Source: Casuarius casuarius
Lineage: Eukaryota > Chordata > Aves > Casuariiformes > Casuariidae
Length of the DNA: 64,000 bases
Direction of reading: 5' to 3'
Assembly (NCBI GenBank): GCA_003342895.1
Contig: PTFA01000395.1
Location: 196,394-260,393, forward strand
This document shows, in pieces, positions 27,701 to 39,480 of this stretch. A program made the translations under genes and the position numbers. Numbering within the stretch: the stretch's first letter is position 1; each line of letters opens with the position of its first letter. The notes under the pieces were generated by a model. That model had not been told where the DNA came from. It did no database searches and worked only from the letters and a program-made list of their open reading frames with translations.

Positions 27701-30271
27701 ATGGAGGCACCGTTCCTGGGTCTCTCCCTGGTTCTTGTCCTTTTAGCAGCAGGATGGGGAAATGGGGCTGGCGCAGCCTGGGCAACATCTCCTGGGGGCT
27801 GCAGACTAGTGAGTTGCCTCTCGCAAACCCTCACCTTTCTGATGTCTTGCTCCTACCCTACAAATCCCAGGCATCTCAGCATCTCCAGACCCTCCCTATC
27901 CCAGTTACTGGGTCAGCATCAGAGCTAAGGGTTGAACTGGGATGCTGAGGCTTTAACTGCAGAGTCATCTCCTCCATCCACACTTTGTTCCCTGAAGTCC
28001 TTCATCCCATCTCCCTTTCTCTTCGTGCCTCATAGCTGTCCCTCCTCTTCCTGCTGCTGTTTATGTGTGTCCCTGGTGCTCCGATCCACAATGCTATTGT
28101 CTGCCTTCATGGCATTGTGCAGGCTCCTGGCTGCAAAGCGAGAGTGGAGGGATGTGGGAGCTCTGCTGATGCAGGCACAGGTTGGGCAGTGGCTGCGAGT
28201 CTGCTGACGCTCTGTGCATACCCCTGTTTGCATAGACTTACTCCCTGGTCCCTCGAGTTGCCCTTCCTATGAGATGTTTCATATTCACTTGTTTCAGGTG
28301 CAGAGCACTGCCACCTGCAATGGAAGATGGTTGAATTCAGTCCCAAGAAATCTGCAAGATGAGATAGAGGAATTGTTCCTTGATGACAACACTATACAGG
28401 TCCTAGCGAATGCCTCTGTGCTCACGTACCGAAAGTTGAGGCATCTCAGCTTGTCAAAGAATCGTCTGGAGCTCATCGAAGCTGGTGCGTTCCTGGGCAG
28501 CCAAGGCCTCCGTGTGCTCTCCTTGGCAGACAACCTCCTCTTCACAAACTACTCAGTGACAGCAGCTGCTCTTTCTGCTTTACCAGCTCTGAGGAAACTG
28601 GATCTAGCTGGAAACCACCTCACTGAGGACATGGTATCGGTTTTGCTCTGGAACTTGTCCTCCTTGGAGTCCTTGTCTGTGGCCAGGAACATCATCATGA
28701 GGCTGGACTCATCCACCTTCACAAACTTGACTCAGCTGCTGGAGTTGAACCTGGAGAAGAATTACATCTTTGAGATTGACCAAGCTTTTGAAGGGCTGCA
28801 GAGGCTGCAGAGGCTCAACATGGCTTACAACTATATCCCATGCATAGCAGAGTTTGACCTGACACAGCTCAGAGTGCTCAATGTCAGCAACAATGCCATT
28901 GAGTGGTTTCTGGCTCTTGAAAGTGATGCCCTCTTTGAGCTAGAGGTGCTGGACTTGTCCCACAACCAGCTCCTGTTCTTCCCTGTGCTGCCTCGGCAGA
29001 GTAAGCTGCACTCCTTGCTGCTGAAGGACAATGAGATGAGCTTTTACCAGCATCTCGCCAATGCAACATCCTTGGCAAACGTCACAGTGCAATTCCTGCT
29101 CATTGATGGCAATTCCACCAACGTCACTACAGTCAGCCTCTGGGACGAGATTTGCCACAGCAATCTCTCCTCCTTACGCCTCCTGGACATGAGCCAGAAC
29201 CAGGTCTGGTACCTACCGGAGGAGTTCCTGGCAAAAATGCCTTCCCTGACCCACCTGAAGCTGAACCAGAACTGTCTGGAGATGTTTCACCTGTCAGAGG
29301 GAGAGCCCTTAGCAATGCTGACGGACCTGGACCTAAGCCAGAATCATCTCTCAGAGCTGCGGGTGGACCTGCCTGTCGGAGGTGTCCTGCCCAGCCTGCA
29401 GCTATTCAACCTGAGCACCAACAGGCTGCAGGTGATTCCTGCTGGATTTTTCACCTACACCAGGAAGATCACTACAATTGACCTTAGTCACAACCGGGTA
29501 GACCTGTGTCCCCAGCAAGCTGTTGCAGGCAAGGCAGAGAATCCCCCCTGTGTAGACATCAGGGGTATCACAACCTTAACTCGTCTCTCTTTGGCTGGCT
29601 GTGGCCTGCAAGGGCTGGGCAGTCACCCCTTCCAGGGTACATCGCTTACACACTTGGACCTCTCTGACAACCAGGAGGCACTGACTGGGGGCCTGGGATG
29701 GCTGCAAGATCTTACTCTAACCTTGCAGGTTTTGTCTCTGAGAAACACCAACCTCTCTTCCACTGTGGTGGACATTGACTTCTCTGGCTTTCAGAGGCTG
29801 ATATGCTTGGACCTGTCAGGAAACTCCCTGACCATCTTCCCTGCATTTCTGGGCATCCTCAAATTGCATACACTGGACCTCCGGGACAATTGTCTCCCAG
29901 CAATTCCACAGGATGTGATATGGACACCACTAGGGAAGAGTCTGCACGAGGTCTACCTCAGTCGGAATCCCTACAACTGCTGCATGCTGGGATGGTGGGA
30001 CTCCCTGCAGCAGGTTGAGAGGTTGCACATCCGCGATGGACAGGAGGTCACCTGCAGCTACGCCTCCAGGACAGTGAGTGCCAGGGCCCTGCCAGAGCCC
30101 ATCCTCCAGGGCTGCCAGTGGAAGACAGCTGACCTGGCTCTCCTCTACCTGGTGCTTGCTTTGCCAACTTGCTTGACTCTCCTGGTTGCCTTTGCTATTA
30201 TTTTCCTCACGCTCAAGCAAAAGCTGCTTAAAATGGTGAAAAGTCGGTGTGGGGTGTCCAGCCCTTATTGA
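27701..30271 (+). CDS. NRROS: Negative regulator of reactive oxygen species / LRRC33 (TGF-beta milieu molecule)
   Basis: Two coding exons, 27701-27808 and 28298-30271, join in phase 0 to give 693 residues, against 692 in human as I recall. Exon 1 encodes a signal peptide (MEAPFLGLSLVLVLLAAGW). Exon 2 encodes a long array of leucine-rich repeats with LxxLxLxxNxL spacing, many N-glycosylation sequons (for example NLS, NLT, NVS, NVT), a transmembrane helix at about 649-675 and an 18-residue cytoplasmic tail ending SRCGVSSPY. Cys218 (in PCIAEF) and Cys362 (in NQNCLEM) occupy positions I would align with the cysteines that disulphide-link the GARP/LRRC33 family to latent proTGF-beta. In mammals the protein displays latent TGF-beta1 on microglia and macrophages and has been linked to NADPH oxidase turnover. 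The open frame runs 84 bases upstream of the acceptor at 28297, but that extension is intronic: the true N-terminus is in exon 1, which supplies the signal peptide. Confidence 0.95.
27809..28297 (+). other. NRROS: NRROS coding intron
   Basis: A 489-base intron with donor ACTA|GTGAGT and acceptor TTGTTTCAG. No other feature is visible. Confidence 0.9.
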
Positions 30272-31310
30272 TGGGTGTGGAGGAGGAAGGGCTGGTGGCA
30301 CTCAGGAATGGTAAATCTATGTTGGCCATTCGGGGCCTGAGACCTCAGGTGAAAGATGGAGCAGCCGAGAAATGGCTCCTTGCTGAATTCCAGCTTCCTC
30401 TAGGGCATGTTCTGCTGCTTTGGGTTGAGTAAGGATTTACCTCCAGGCTCCCTTGTGGGTCTGGAGAGGAAGCAGTCAGTGAGGATAATCCCAGGAGGAC
30501 TGGTTTTTTTAAGACACTGTGAATATAAGAGAAATTCAGATGGAGACAGAGGATCACAGGAAGGAAGGGCTAAATGAAAACAAGGGGAATTATAGATGTT
30601 AAACTCTCCCAAGGTGAGTGAGAAGGAGACTTGCTGGGCTCAAGGGCCAGGGGATGACCTGGGGTGCTGGGAGAGCTGCTATTCCTACTAGTAAGGACGC
30701 TTCACGGGGCTAAGGGTACGGGGGCAAAGTCTTGTGATAGAGCCTGGGGCCGTGGTAGAGACACCCACCTATGCTGGGGGATTCTTGAGGAATGTGTCTT
30801 CTGCAGAAATGTTTGGATGATGTTGGCGAGAGCTGAACAGATGTGATACCAAATCCTTTTCAGTCAAAGGGGTTATGACACTTGCTCCCCAGCCCTATTC
30901 TCCCCCGTCAATCAGTTCCCTTTTATTTATTCATCCCAGTAGCACACGAGACGTCTGACTCTCAGCAGTGCAAACTGTCCCACAGGGCTATAGGCAGCCA
31001 GGGGCTGGCTGATTGCATAGGAGGTGCCCAATGTGCGTGACAGCTAATGAATTGCTCGGGGAGGAAACAAGCACCTCATCCATGTGCTCGGAGAAGGGGC
31101 ACACTACTAATGTGAGAGTGAAAACTTCTGAGCGAGAACCACACTTCAGTGACAAACGGTTTCTCAAGATCCATTTGCGAGCAGTGGGATCACTCTGGCA
31201 CACGGTTGCGTGGCAGTGACTCACTTGCTAAAGTTTTTAGTCAACTCCTGATTTGAGTTGTGAAATGCAAAAATGTCCCTGTCATGTTAGCAAATAAACT
31301 TTCACGTTAA
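30272..31310 (+). other. NRROS: NRROS 3' UTR (inferred)
   Basis: Non-coding sequence from the stop to the AATAAA at 31293-31298, about 1.0 kb. The region beyond the signal is TG-rich. Confidence 0.5.
31293..31298 (+). terminator. NRROS: Poly(A) signal AATAAA, probable NRROS 3' end
   Basis: Canonical hexamer followed by TG/T-rich sequence (31310-31335). Confidence 0.5.
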
Positions 31311-34300
31311 GTGTTTTGCATTCATGTTTTTTGAGGAGTGAGGATTTAAGTATATATAAAGGTAAAATAAATAAAAACAACATCTGCATCTTGCAGGTTT
31401 TATCAATGACATTTCAGTCTATGCTATTTGGGCATTTCCTCAAGGCACACCACTAAGAAAAAGAGGATCAAAAAAGATTCGAAACAGAGATCCGATTCAA
31501 GAGCAGCCGCAATGGCAGGGTGTCTGTCTTTTCAGGTTCCCATGGAGTCTACCTGGAAGCACACTCGGCAACTCGCCAGCAATGGGAGCTCTGGCAAACG
31601 TCTGTTAACTGCTCAGAGGCGATTTCTTGGGTGTGCACACATGTGTTTGCACACTGATAAGATAGGTGTTGTCAGCATGGCTGAATACCGTGTTTCAAGG
31701 TGTCATAACTTGTTTAAGCAGCAGTCTCAGCTGGAGGAATCCATTAAAAATAGCTCAAGTAGGAATGATGGAAAATATTGACTAAAAGATACAAGAATAA
31801 ATTATGTTGCGGTTAATATTTTATCATCGCTTCAGCTTGTAGTTTCTTTTTGTCAATCAGCTGCTGCTGTATTAAAACAGACACAAAGGAGATAAAATAA
31901 GAGAAAGTCTTGCTCCTTGCCAAAGCTGAGTGGTGGCCTTCTGCAAGTGCTGCTCTTGCTGGCTCACAGCTTTGGTAGGTGTGGAAGGATTGCCCAAAAC
32001 AACACTAGTCACAGCAAATACCAGCTCTCCAGTATCTACATAAAGCAGTTTGCTGCCTGGGGAAGTACTAGGGCTTCTTTGTTTAATTGAGGATTACTGT
32101 GGGTGGAAATGAGAACTGATGGTGCTTTGTGCTAACTATAAAGCTCTGGATGTCTGCTCTTCTGAGAGCCGTATCATCTTTGCTTCTGTAATGTGGCACA
32201 GTGAAACATGCGTCTGAGTTTAATCAGCAAATGGGGATGCACAAAAGCCAAGTGCCGATGCCAGCACGAGCACTCCCGGGACTTGAGGTCCTTGCCTTGA
32301 CTCAGATGAGCCTCAGTGCAGCAATGTGGGGCTGTGGCGTGCACTGGAGGTGGCTGGTCCTGCTCAGGGAGCCGTGGAGCTGGACTCAAGCCACCACAGC
32401 CTCCTCAGCCAGCCCAGGTGTTACTCTCCACTTTTCAAGTTCAGGTGTCCTTGGAGGTGCTGGAGGGAGACGCAATAGCTAAAGGAGCCTGAGGCTCGTG
32501 GTGTGAGGCTGGCTGTCAGGAGGCAGCGCTGGGGAGGAGCACGGGCACACTGCCCATGAGTGCGGGGAGCGCAAGGCCTGCAGGGCAGCATCCTTCTCGG
32601 TAAGGGCACAGTCCCACAGGATCTGAACGAGGTGAGCAGGGCTGGTCCAGTGACAGTAACGAGGGTCAGCTACAGCCTAGAATCCCTAGGGAAATCTGTA
32701 GTCGTGACGCAGGGCCAAGGTCAAGCCAGAAAGTCAAGTCCATGGCGCAGGGAGGTACCAGACTGGGCAAAGGCGTACCCGCAACATGAGCTGAGACAGA
32801 GACCAAGAGCGAGACCCTCAGCTTAAAAGCAGCTCCCGACCAAAGCAGGGGCAAAGCCAGACAGCATCACCCAAATTGACCCTGGGGCCAGGCAGCCAAA
32901 CCCCAGGAGCAGGGGGATGCATTCAAGGTCCTGCCAAGCAGAAGAGGGAGGAATGAGGCAGACTGATGTCCCATGATAAATCAGGCAAGCAAAATCTGTG
33001 GGTGTAGAAACCTCTGAGTGTGGAGCCAGCACTCAGGGACACTGCTGAGAAAGAAGCTAGGCCTGGATAAGGTGAGGTGCTTCCCAATGTCTGCTTTTGC
33101 AGATCATGCTGCTATCTGCAGTCTCTATAGGAGGTACAGACATCAGGCAAGCGTGGGGTGAGGCAGGGCGGCTGGGGAAAAATGGAGCCATGGCAAGGGC
33201 TGGTAGTGCTCAGTCTGATTCTGCTCAGGTCAGTGGCATGCCTTGCATGGCTGACTGCTGTGACAAGCAGGACAAACAGCACAGATCGGACCATATGCTG
33301 CAGGGGTCTAACACATCTCGGGGTACCTGGGAGGGCACCCAGGAGAGGGGAAGAGAAGTGCCCATAGTCCTCTGTGTAACAAGGGTGTGCTCTGGGCTTT
33401 GCGTCCCATCTCCCCTTCCCATCTGCCACTTTGGTTTCCTTGGATGGGGAAGGAAGGATGTCTCTCTTGAACCATGTCCATTTGGGTATGATCAGGTGGC
33501 ACTGGTAGGGCTGAGCTCTAGAAACGCTATTCCCACCAGAGAAACCCAGATGTCAAATCTGGCTGAGAAAACAGCTTGTTTCTGGTCATCTTTTAGACAG
33601 AAATAGTCGGAACGAGATCAAGCCCTGGCCTGGGGAATCCCTCAACCTATTTCAGCTGTTCTTTTACCCGTAAGCCGTATGCCTTGAGGGACAACAGGGA
33701 GCTATAAATACGTGTGTGTGATGATGGATCTGTATCAGCACTGGCTACCATGACCGCACCACTACCTGCTGGGTGGCCCTAGCCGTATCACACCAGATGA
33801 TGTGCCTGCAGTTTTGCATTACTGACGCTGCAGAGGCAGAGTGGCTGTGGTCTTCCAGAGCTGGGGTCCTCAGCACAACCACTGAGCTGAGACACAATGG
33901 CAGGATCAGTGCCTGTAGCGAGTTGAAGTGGATCATTTCATGATAGCATTGACCAGGAGTCCTCCAGTCTTTGGGTGCAGCTCCTGCAGTGCGCATCTGG
34001 GTGTCTGATAGCAGTAGTGGCCTTAGAGAGAGCCACAAAGAGCAGGGTGGGCTATCTCACCTCCAGCCTGGGCTGAATATAACCTCCTGTCCTGGGGACC
34101 TGTGGAGGGGTTGTCATACTTTGCGCTTGGGTAGTGCCTGTGCTGGACCAACACTGCCCTTGACCACAGGGCAGAGTGAGCCTGGGCACCAGAGCAGGGG
34201 TGTCCTTTGCCTGGGGAGTGCTGGGTAGGAGCCTCTCAGCGCCAGCACTCACTGAGCTCTGCTTGCAACTGGAGGCCTCCCTGTGGTGAAGGTTTGCAGG

Positions 34301-35909
34301 CAGGAAAACCACATGGTGAAGGGCTGGGCTCAGCTCTTGCTTGGGGCTCTCCAGGGCTTGCATCCTACATCCTCTCCTCCCCAGGCGAGGAGACCGGACA
34401 AGGCCACGCTGGCAGGCGGTGTTGCCTCCCCTGCTTGGAGGCTCTTCAGGCAGCCTGAAGCATGAAGCCTGGCCTACACACTTCTTGTGAGGGGAAAACG
34501 CATGTGAGGCACCTGATTTTCTCATGTCAGGCACATGAGGCTTTGCACCGCGATGTTCTCCCAGCTCCTTACCTGAAGAGCTGACCAGAGCAGAGGTCCC
34601 TCTGCAAGTCTGCCTCCACCAAGGATTTCAGGAGCTCCTCTCGTATGCCCACAGCTTTCTGGGAGCCTGGCCATGCTGAGAAAGGCCAGGGGAGGGCCTG
34701 GCCTGCTAAGCTCGTTAGCGGAGCCATGCCACACCATGCCATGCTACCCTGAACCCACAGCTGTCTCCGGGAGCTGGGAGGGCTGGATGGAGCAGAGGTC
34801 ACTGCAGTCCTGAAAATACTTTGGCTGGGGTTTCTTCAGCCAGTCTGCTATGTCCACGTTTTGGCATCACCTCACAAGCTGGGTCAGCCTGGGGGCCTGA
34901 ACCCCTGTGAGTGCCTTGCTCCATGCTCGAGCACTGACCGGGTATCGGAGGCAATCTCAGCACCCTCCAGTGCTGCTCCCGGTGCCCTGGGGTGCTTCTG
35001 CAGCACGTCTCAGGTGGGTCGCTGCCCCCGGCTCGCTTGGCTGCGGGGGGGCAGCGGGAGGTGTTGCATGATGCTCAGAGCGGTTTCCCTCGGGCAGGTG
35101 GCTGTGAGAAACGAGGCACAAGTGCTTGGGTCCTGCCTTATCGGGCGGATGTGTTTGCTTCCTCTGCTGCGTCAGAGAGCCATGGGGCTGCTGCTGCTTC
35201 TCCTTTCGGCATGTGGGGGGTGGTGGAGCAGTCTCAGGCGTGTGAACACAAGGCATCTAGCATTGCCCAGATTACACAGATAAAGTCAGGGGTTTTCTGC
35301 TCATGTTAAGCCAACAGGAGAAAAAGGCTCCTCAGCAAAAAACTGAAGAAGGCAGGGAGCTTTCTGAAGCCATTCACACTGTGGCTTGTTCTGAATCCCA
35401 CAGAGCGAGCTGCCGTGCAGCTGAGTGGAGCATGGGCTGAGAACCACGAGGCTGCTCGGGCTGGAGGGCTGAGTCACCCCAGGGCAGAGGCTGGCCCTGG
35501 AGCAGCTCTGCCCAGCTGCTCTCCTTCTGCCAGCAGTATGAAGGGGGGGGGGGCGGCATTTTGGGATGAGCCGAACTGGCTCCTGAGGGTGAGCATGTCC
35601 AGGCAGCCCTGTGAGGCCATGGTTTTGAGGGGGGGAATATCCTGATAGGCAGTGAAGGGACTTTCCATGCTGCTCCAGGGAACAGGGCTGTGTGTGACTC
35701 GCTTCCGAAGAGGAAGTCAGCTCGTTTCCCTCAGCAGAGAAAAATGGCATGGTTCATCAACTGCCATGGGGGTGCTGGGTCATGGTGCCTTGAAAAGGTG
35801 ATGGCGTTGGGTTTGTGTCTTTGGGAAAGTGATTTTCCTGCAGTGGCAGAAGCTCTGGCTGTGGGAGCCATCCAACTGCCCAGGGGATACTCAGGAAAAT
35901 AAGTTGATG
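31311..35909. other. Intergenic, no gene seen
   Basis: Moderately GC-rich non-coding DNA. The 32.6-33.06 kb block is purine-rich on the plus strand, with a locally repeated GTCAAG motif, and may be an old repeat, but I cannot name it. A G11 run occurs at 35543-35553. No coding evidence. Confidence 0.55.
35543..35553. repeat. Poly(G) run (G11)
   Basis: Uninterrupted run of eleven G. Confidence 0.9.
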
Positions 35910-37780
35910 TATCATGAGACAAGTGTGGCTAAGCAAGAAACACATGGCAGAGCGTCAGTGTGAAAAAGCAGCATATAGGAGGTGGAGGCAGGGACAGGCT
36001 GCAAAGAAGGGATTCAGAAACGTTGCCCAGGCACGTAGGCATGGTGCCAGGAAAGCCAACACTCACCTGGAGCTGACACCTACCGGGGACATCAAGGGAA
36101 AGAAGAAGAGCTTCTACCATTACAGTAGTAACAGTGAAAGGCTGAACAAGGAAAATGTGAGCCCACTGCTGAGGGGGTCGGGACATGACTTAGTGAGACA
36201 GGACACGGACGAGGCTGAGGTACTCAGTGTCCTCTTTGCTTCAGCCTTCATCAGCAGGGTCTTCCAGGCTGTGCTTAGTGAAAGGATTCGGGGAGGAGAT
36301 GGACTACCAACAGTGGATGAGGAATGAAGCAGGGATGATTTGCAAAGACTTGACCCCTACATGGGTTCTGAGGGACTGCATCCCTGGGGGCTGAGAGAGC
36401 TGTCTGATGCCCTTGCAAGTCCACTGTCTATCACCTTCGAAGTATTGTGGAGATCAGGGGAGGTCCCCAGCGACTGGAGAAAGGCAAACACAGCACCCAT
36501 CTTCAATAATGGCCAAAAAGGCATCCCAGGGAACAACAGGTCTGTCAGCTGCTCTTTGGTCTCTGGGAAAATCATGGTCTTTTAGAAGCACATCTAGGCA
36601 CACAAAGGAGAAGAGGTTGATTGGAAACAGCCAGCATGGATTGACCGCAGGTAAATCATGTGTACCAAGCTAATTGCCTTCTGCAATGAAATGACTGGAT
36701 CCGTGGGCAAGGAGGGAGCAGTGAGTGCCATTTACCTTGACTTCCACAAGGATTTTGAAATATTTTCCACAATATTCTTGTACACAAGTTAGGCTGTAAC
36801 AGTCTGAATGGGTGGGCAATGACATAGGTTAAAAACTGGTTGGACGGTCAGGCTTGGATAGCTGTGGTTAATGGGTCGTGCTCTACTTGGAGGCCAGTGA
36901 CAAGTGGAGCTCTGTAGAGCTCTGTCCTGGGGCTTGTCCTCTTCAGCGTCTTTGTCAATGACCTGGAAGAGGCAGTGGAGTTCCTTCATGTCAAATTTGC
37001 AGATGACCCCAAACTAGGGGACTGGCCGGTACTCTCGAGGGCAGGATTGCTGTTCAGAGGGACCTGGGCAGGCCAGAGGAGCAGGCCAACAGGAACCTCA
37101 TCCAAATTCAACAAGGAAAAATGCCTTGTCCTGGCCAGGGAAGGAAGAGCCTTTGGCAATGAGACAGCCTGGGTACCACCTAGCTGGTGAGCAGCTCTGC
37201 TGGAAAGGCTCTGGGGGTCTTGATGGACAGAAGCTGAACATGAACCAGAAATGTGCCCTGGCTGCAGAGAGGCCAATAGCATCCTGGGCTGTGTGAGCAG
37301 TAGCATAGCCAGGGGATCCAGGGACGTGATTATTCCCCTCCATTAGAGCACATCTAGCTACTGCATCCAGCTTGGGTCTCCCAGTTCCAGGAAGCCGCTG
37401 ATAAACTGCAGTGAGTTCAGCAGAGGGCCACCCCTGTGAAGCAAGGCTGAGGGACTGGAGGACCTATGGGGAGGTCATCAGGAAGATGGAGTCAGGCTGA
37501 TCGCAGTAGTGCACGGCAGGAGGATGACAGACAACAGGCATCAGCTGAGACAAGAGAAGTTTGGACTGGATATAAGAGAAACTTTTACCCCACAAGGGCA
37601 GTCATGCCACGGGCTGGTTGCTCAGAGAGATTGTATAGTCTCTGTCCCTGGAGACTTGACAAGACAAAGCCAGGAGCAGCCAGGTCTGACCTTGGAGCAG
37701 GCTATGCCTGGGGAAGGGTTTGGCTGAGAGATCCCCAGAGGTCCTGTCCCACCTGAATGATTCTGTGATTCTGTGTTTTT
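35910..37780 (+). mobile_element. CR1 LINE, 5'-truncated and decayed
   Basis: This is a sense-strand fragment of a CR1 non-LTR retrotransposon. The inter-domain region is readable (EKAAYRRWRQGQA, RKANTHLEL, NKENVSPLL, EAEVLSVLFASAF). It is followed by reverse-transcriptase blocks in shifting frames: LHPWGLRELSDALASPLS, RSGEVPSDWRKAN, IGNSQHGLTAGKSC, YLDFHKDFE, FVNDLEEA and KFADDPKLG. The endonuclease half is missing, as is usual for CR1. The 3' UTR ends in tandem ATTCTGTG units at about 37757-37775, the diagnostic avian CR1 terminus. Several frameshifts and stops make the copy inactive. It lies in the NRROS-CEP19 interval and affects no gene. Confidence 0.93.
37757..37776 (+). repeat. CR1 3'-terminal ATTCTGTG tandem
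   Basis: Two adjacent copies of the octamer-type unit that ends CR1 elements. It fixes the 3' boundary of the CR1 copy. Confidence 0.88.
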
Positions 37781-38880
37781 AAGTCAATGCTGGTTTGGAA
37801 GTGTTATTGGAGGACATGTTGGAGAGGCATGTTGGAAAGGTTGTAAAGATAATGTAATACCTTGAGGACAGGACAGAGGACTGAATGGGCAAGCCACCTC
37901 ACTGAACAGTAAAGCCTCCACAGCTATCCTCTTCAGTCAGGGATGCCTCGTGCACCAAGGCAGCTTATGAACAAAGTATATTCCCGCAGACAGGGCTCTT
38001 CTTGTAGTCGTTCTCCATGTAGTCCTTCTCCATGTAGCAATGCATCTATGAGGCTGCCCAGGGCTGGTGTGGAGCTGGTAAAAATCACAGGAGAGTTTAA
38101 TACTGGAGTTGCTGGGATCTGATGATATAGCACATGAAAAGGTGCTGCAGAAGTGTGAGCTTAACAAATTAACGTCTTCAGGCAGCGAAAGGTGCCAGCT
38201 TTGTGCATTGGTCGAGATGCAAAACTCAGAGTGTAAACACATTTGCCATGTATCCTTAATAAATATTAATGAGTACACTGCAGGAAGTGCTGGGTGCCAT
38301 AGGAGAGATGATTAAACACGGAGGTTTAATGATAAGCAATTTAAAAACCTATTAAAAAAGCTCTTGCCCCAACATGAAAGTGGAATGAAATGTCGCATAC
38401 AGCCAAACCTGTATTTCCAAGGTCCGTGAGGTGTGCCGGAGGGAGCTCAGAACCGTCTGCCACTGCTTCAGAGTCCATCAGCTGAGGGGAGTTTGTGTTT
38501 TGTGACTGAGAGATGTTGGGTATCTCTCCTGGTCACCCGATTTCCACGGTGCCCCACGAGAGCTGAGCAAAGGCTTTTCTTACACACGCTGGGCTGCAGG
38601 ACGGCGGCTCAGGGCTGTAGCAGCCCCGGGGCAGGCAGGGCGGCCGGAAGGCCATGCAGCTCTCCCTCGCTCCCAGGGATGGTGGCCTGGTTTCTCTGCC
38701 CCTTCTTGGGCAGCCGCAGCCTTCATGGAGGATGGGATCACTGCTGCCGGGGCTGGACAGCCAAGGAGGAGCCTGGCAAGGTGCAAGACGTGAGGCTGGG
38801 CCTCCAGGAAGGTGCTGGGAGAAAGCTGGTCCCGCATTCCAGGAAGCTGCTTCCTCTGCTGCTCCGGGAGTCCACGCTGC
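37781..38880. other. Intergenic, no gene seen
   Basis: Non-coding. It contains a short 15-base tandem at 38007-38040 (unit TTCTCCATGTAGTCC). CpG density begins to rise after about 38.53 kb. Confidence 0.55.
38001..38040. repeat. Short 15-base tandem repeat
   Basis: A unit similar to TTCTCCATGTAGTCC is present about 2.5 times. Confidence 0.75.
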
Positions 38881-39480
38881 GGCGTCAGGCACGCCGGGGC
38901 TGAAGCTGCTTCATGTGGGGCGGCGAGTCACTCCTGGCTGAAACGACTCGCTATTTGCTCCGTAGCATGTGCGTGGCAGGAGCCGCACCTCAAAGCCAAG
39001 CAACTTGAACACGACTCCACAGCCCAGTTCTTGTTCCATCGCCGGAAAGGTCTTTCCGGGGCTGGTCCCCACCGCCACCCGAATGCTGCCCCGGGGCTCG
39101 TGAGCACCCCACGCACAGGCTCGCGGCACAGCGAAACGCCCGCGCCTGGCTAACCTCAGCAGCCGGCTCTGCCTGCCTTTCACCTCCGCAGCTCTTTGCA
39201 CAGGTTGTCAGTGGTTTATTCCTCGCTCGCGCGCTAGCAGCGCTCTGTCGATACCACAGCACGGTAGCGTTTTATTGCGGTCATGCTTCTATTTCCTTCG
39301 AGGCATCGCTGCCGATGCACTAATGGCCCTTGCTCTGGTCCCAGGGAGGATTTTTTTCAAAATAAAAGTGGGGGAAGTGATTTCAACACCAGCAGGCACC
39401 CAGGTAAACCCTGAGATAATGCAGCCGGGCCGCCTTCCTCCGCGGCGGTTCTGGCGGAGTCCCCCGCATGGCTAAGGAGG
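38881..39480. promoter_or_regulatory. Orphan CpG island
   Basis: I count about 46 CpG dinucleotides by eye in these 600 bases, which is close to the number expected without CpG depletion at this GC content and far above the flanks. No recognised gene starts here; the nearest are NRROS (3' end at 31.3 kb) and CEP19 (promoter near 54.5 kb). It could be the promoter of a non-coding RNA or of an unrecognised gene, or an enhancer-type island. Confidence 0.55.
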
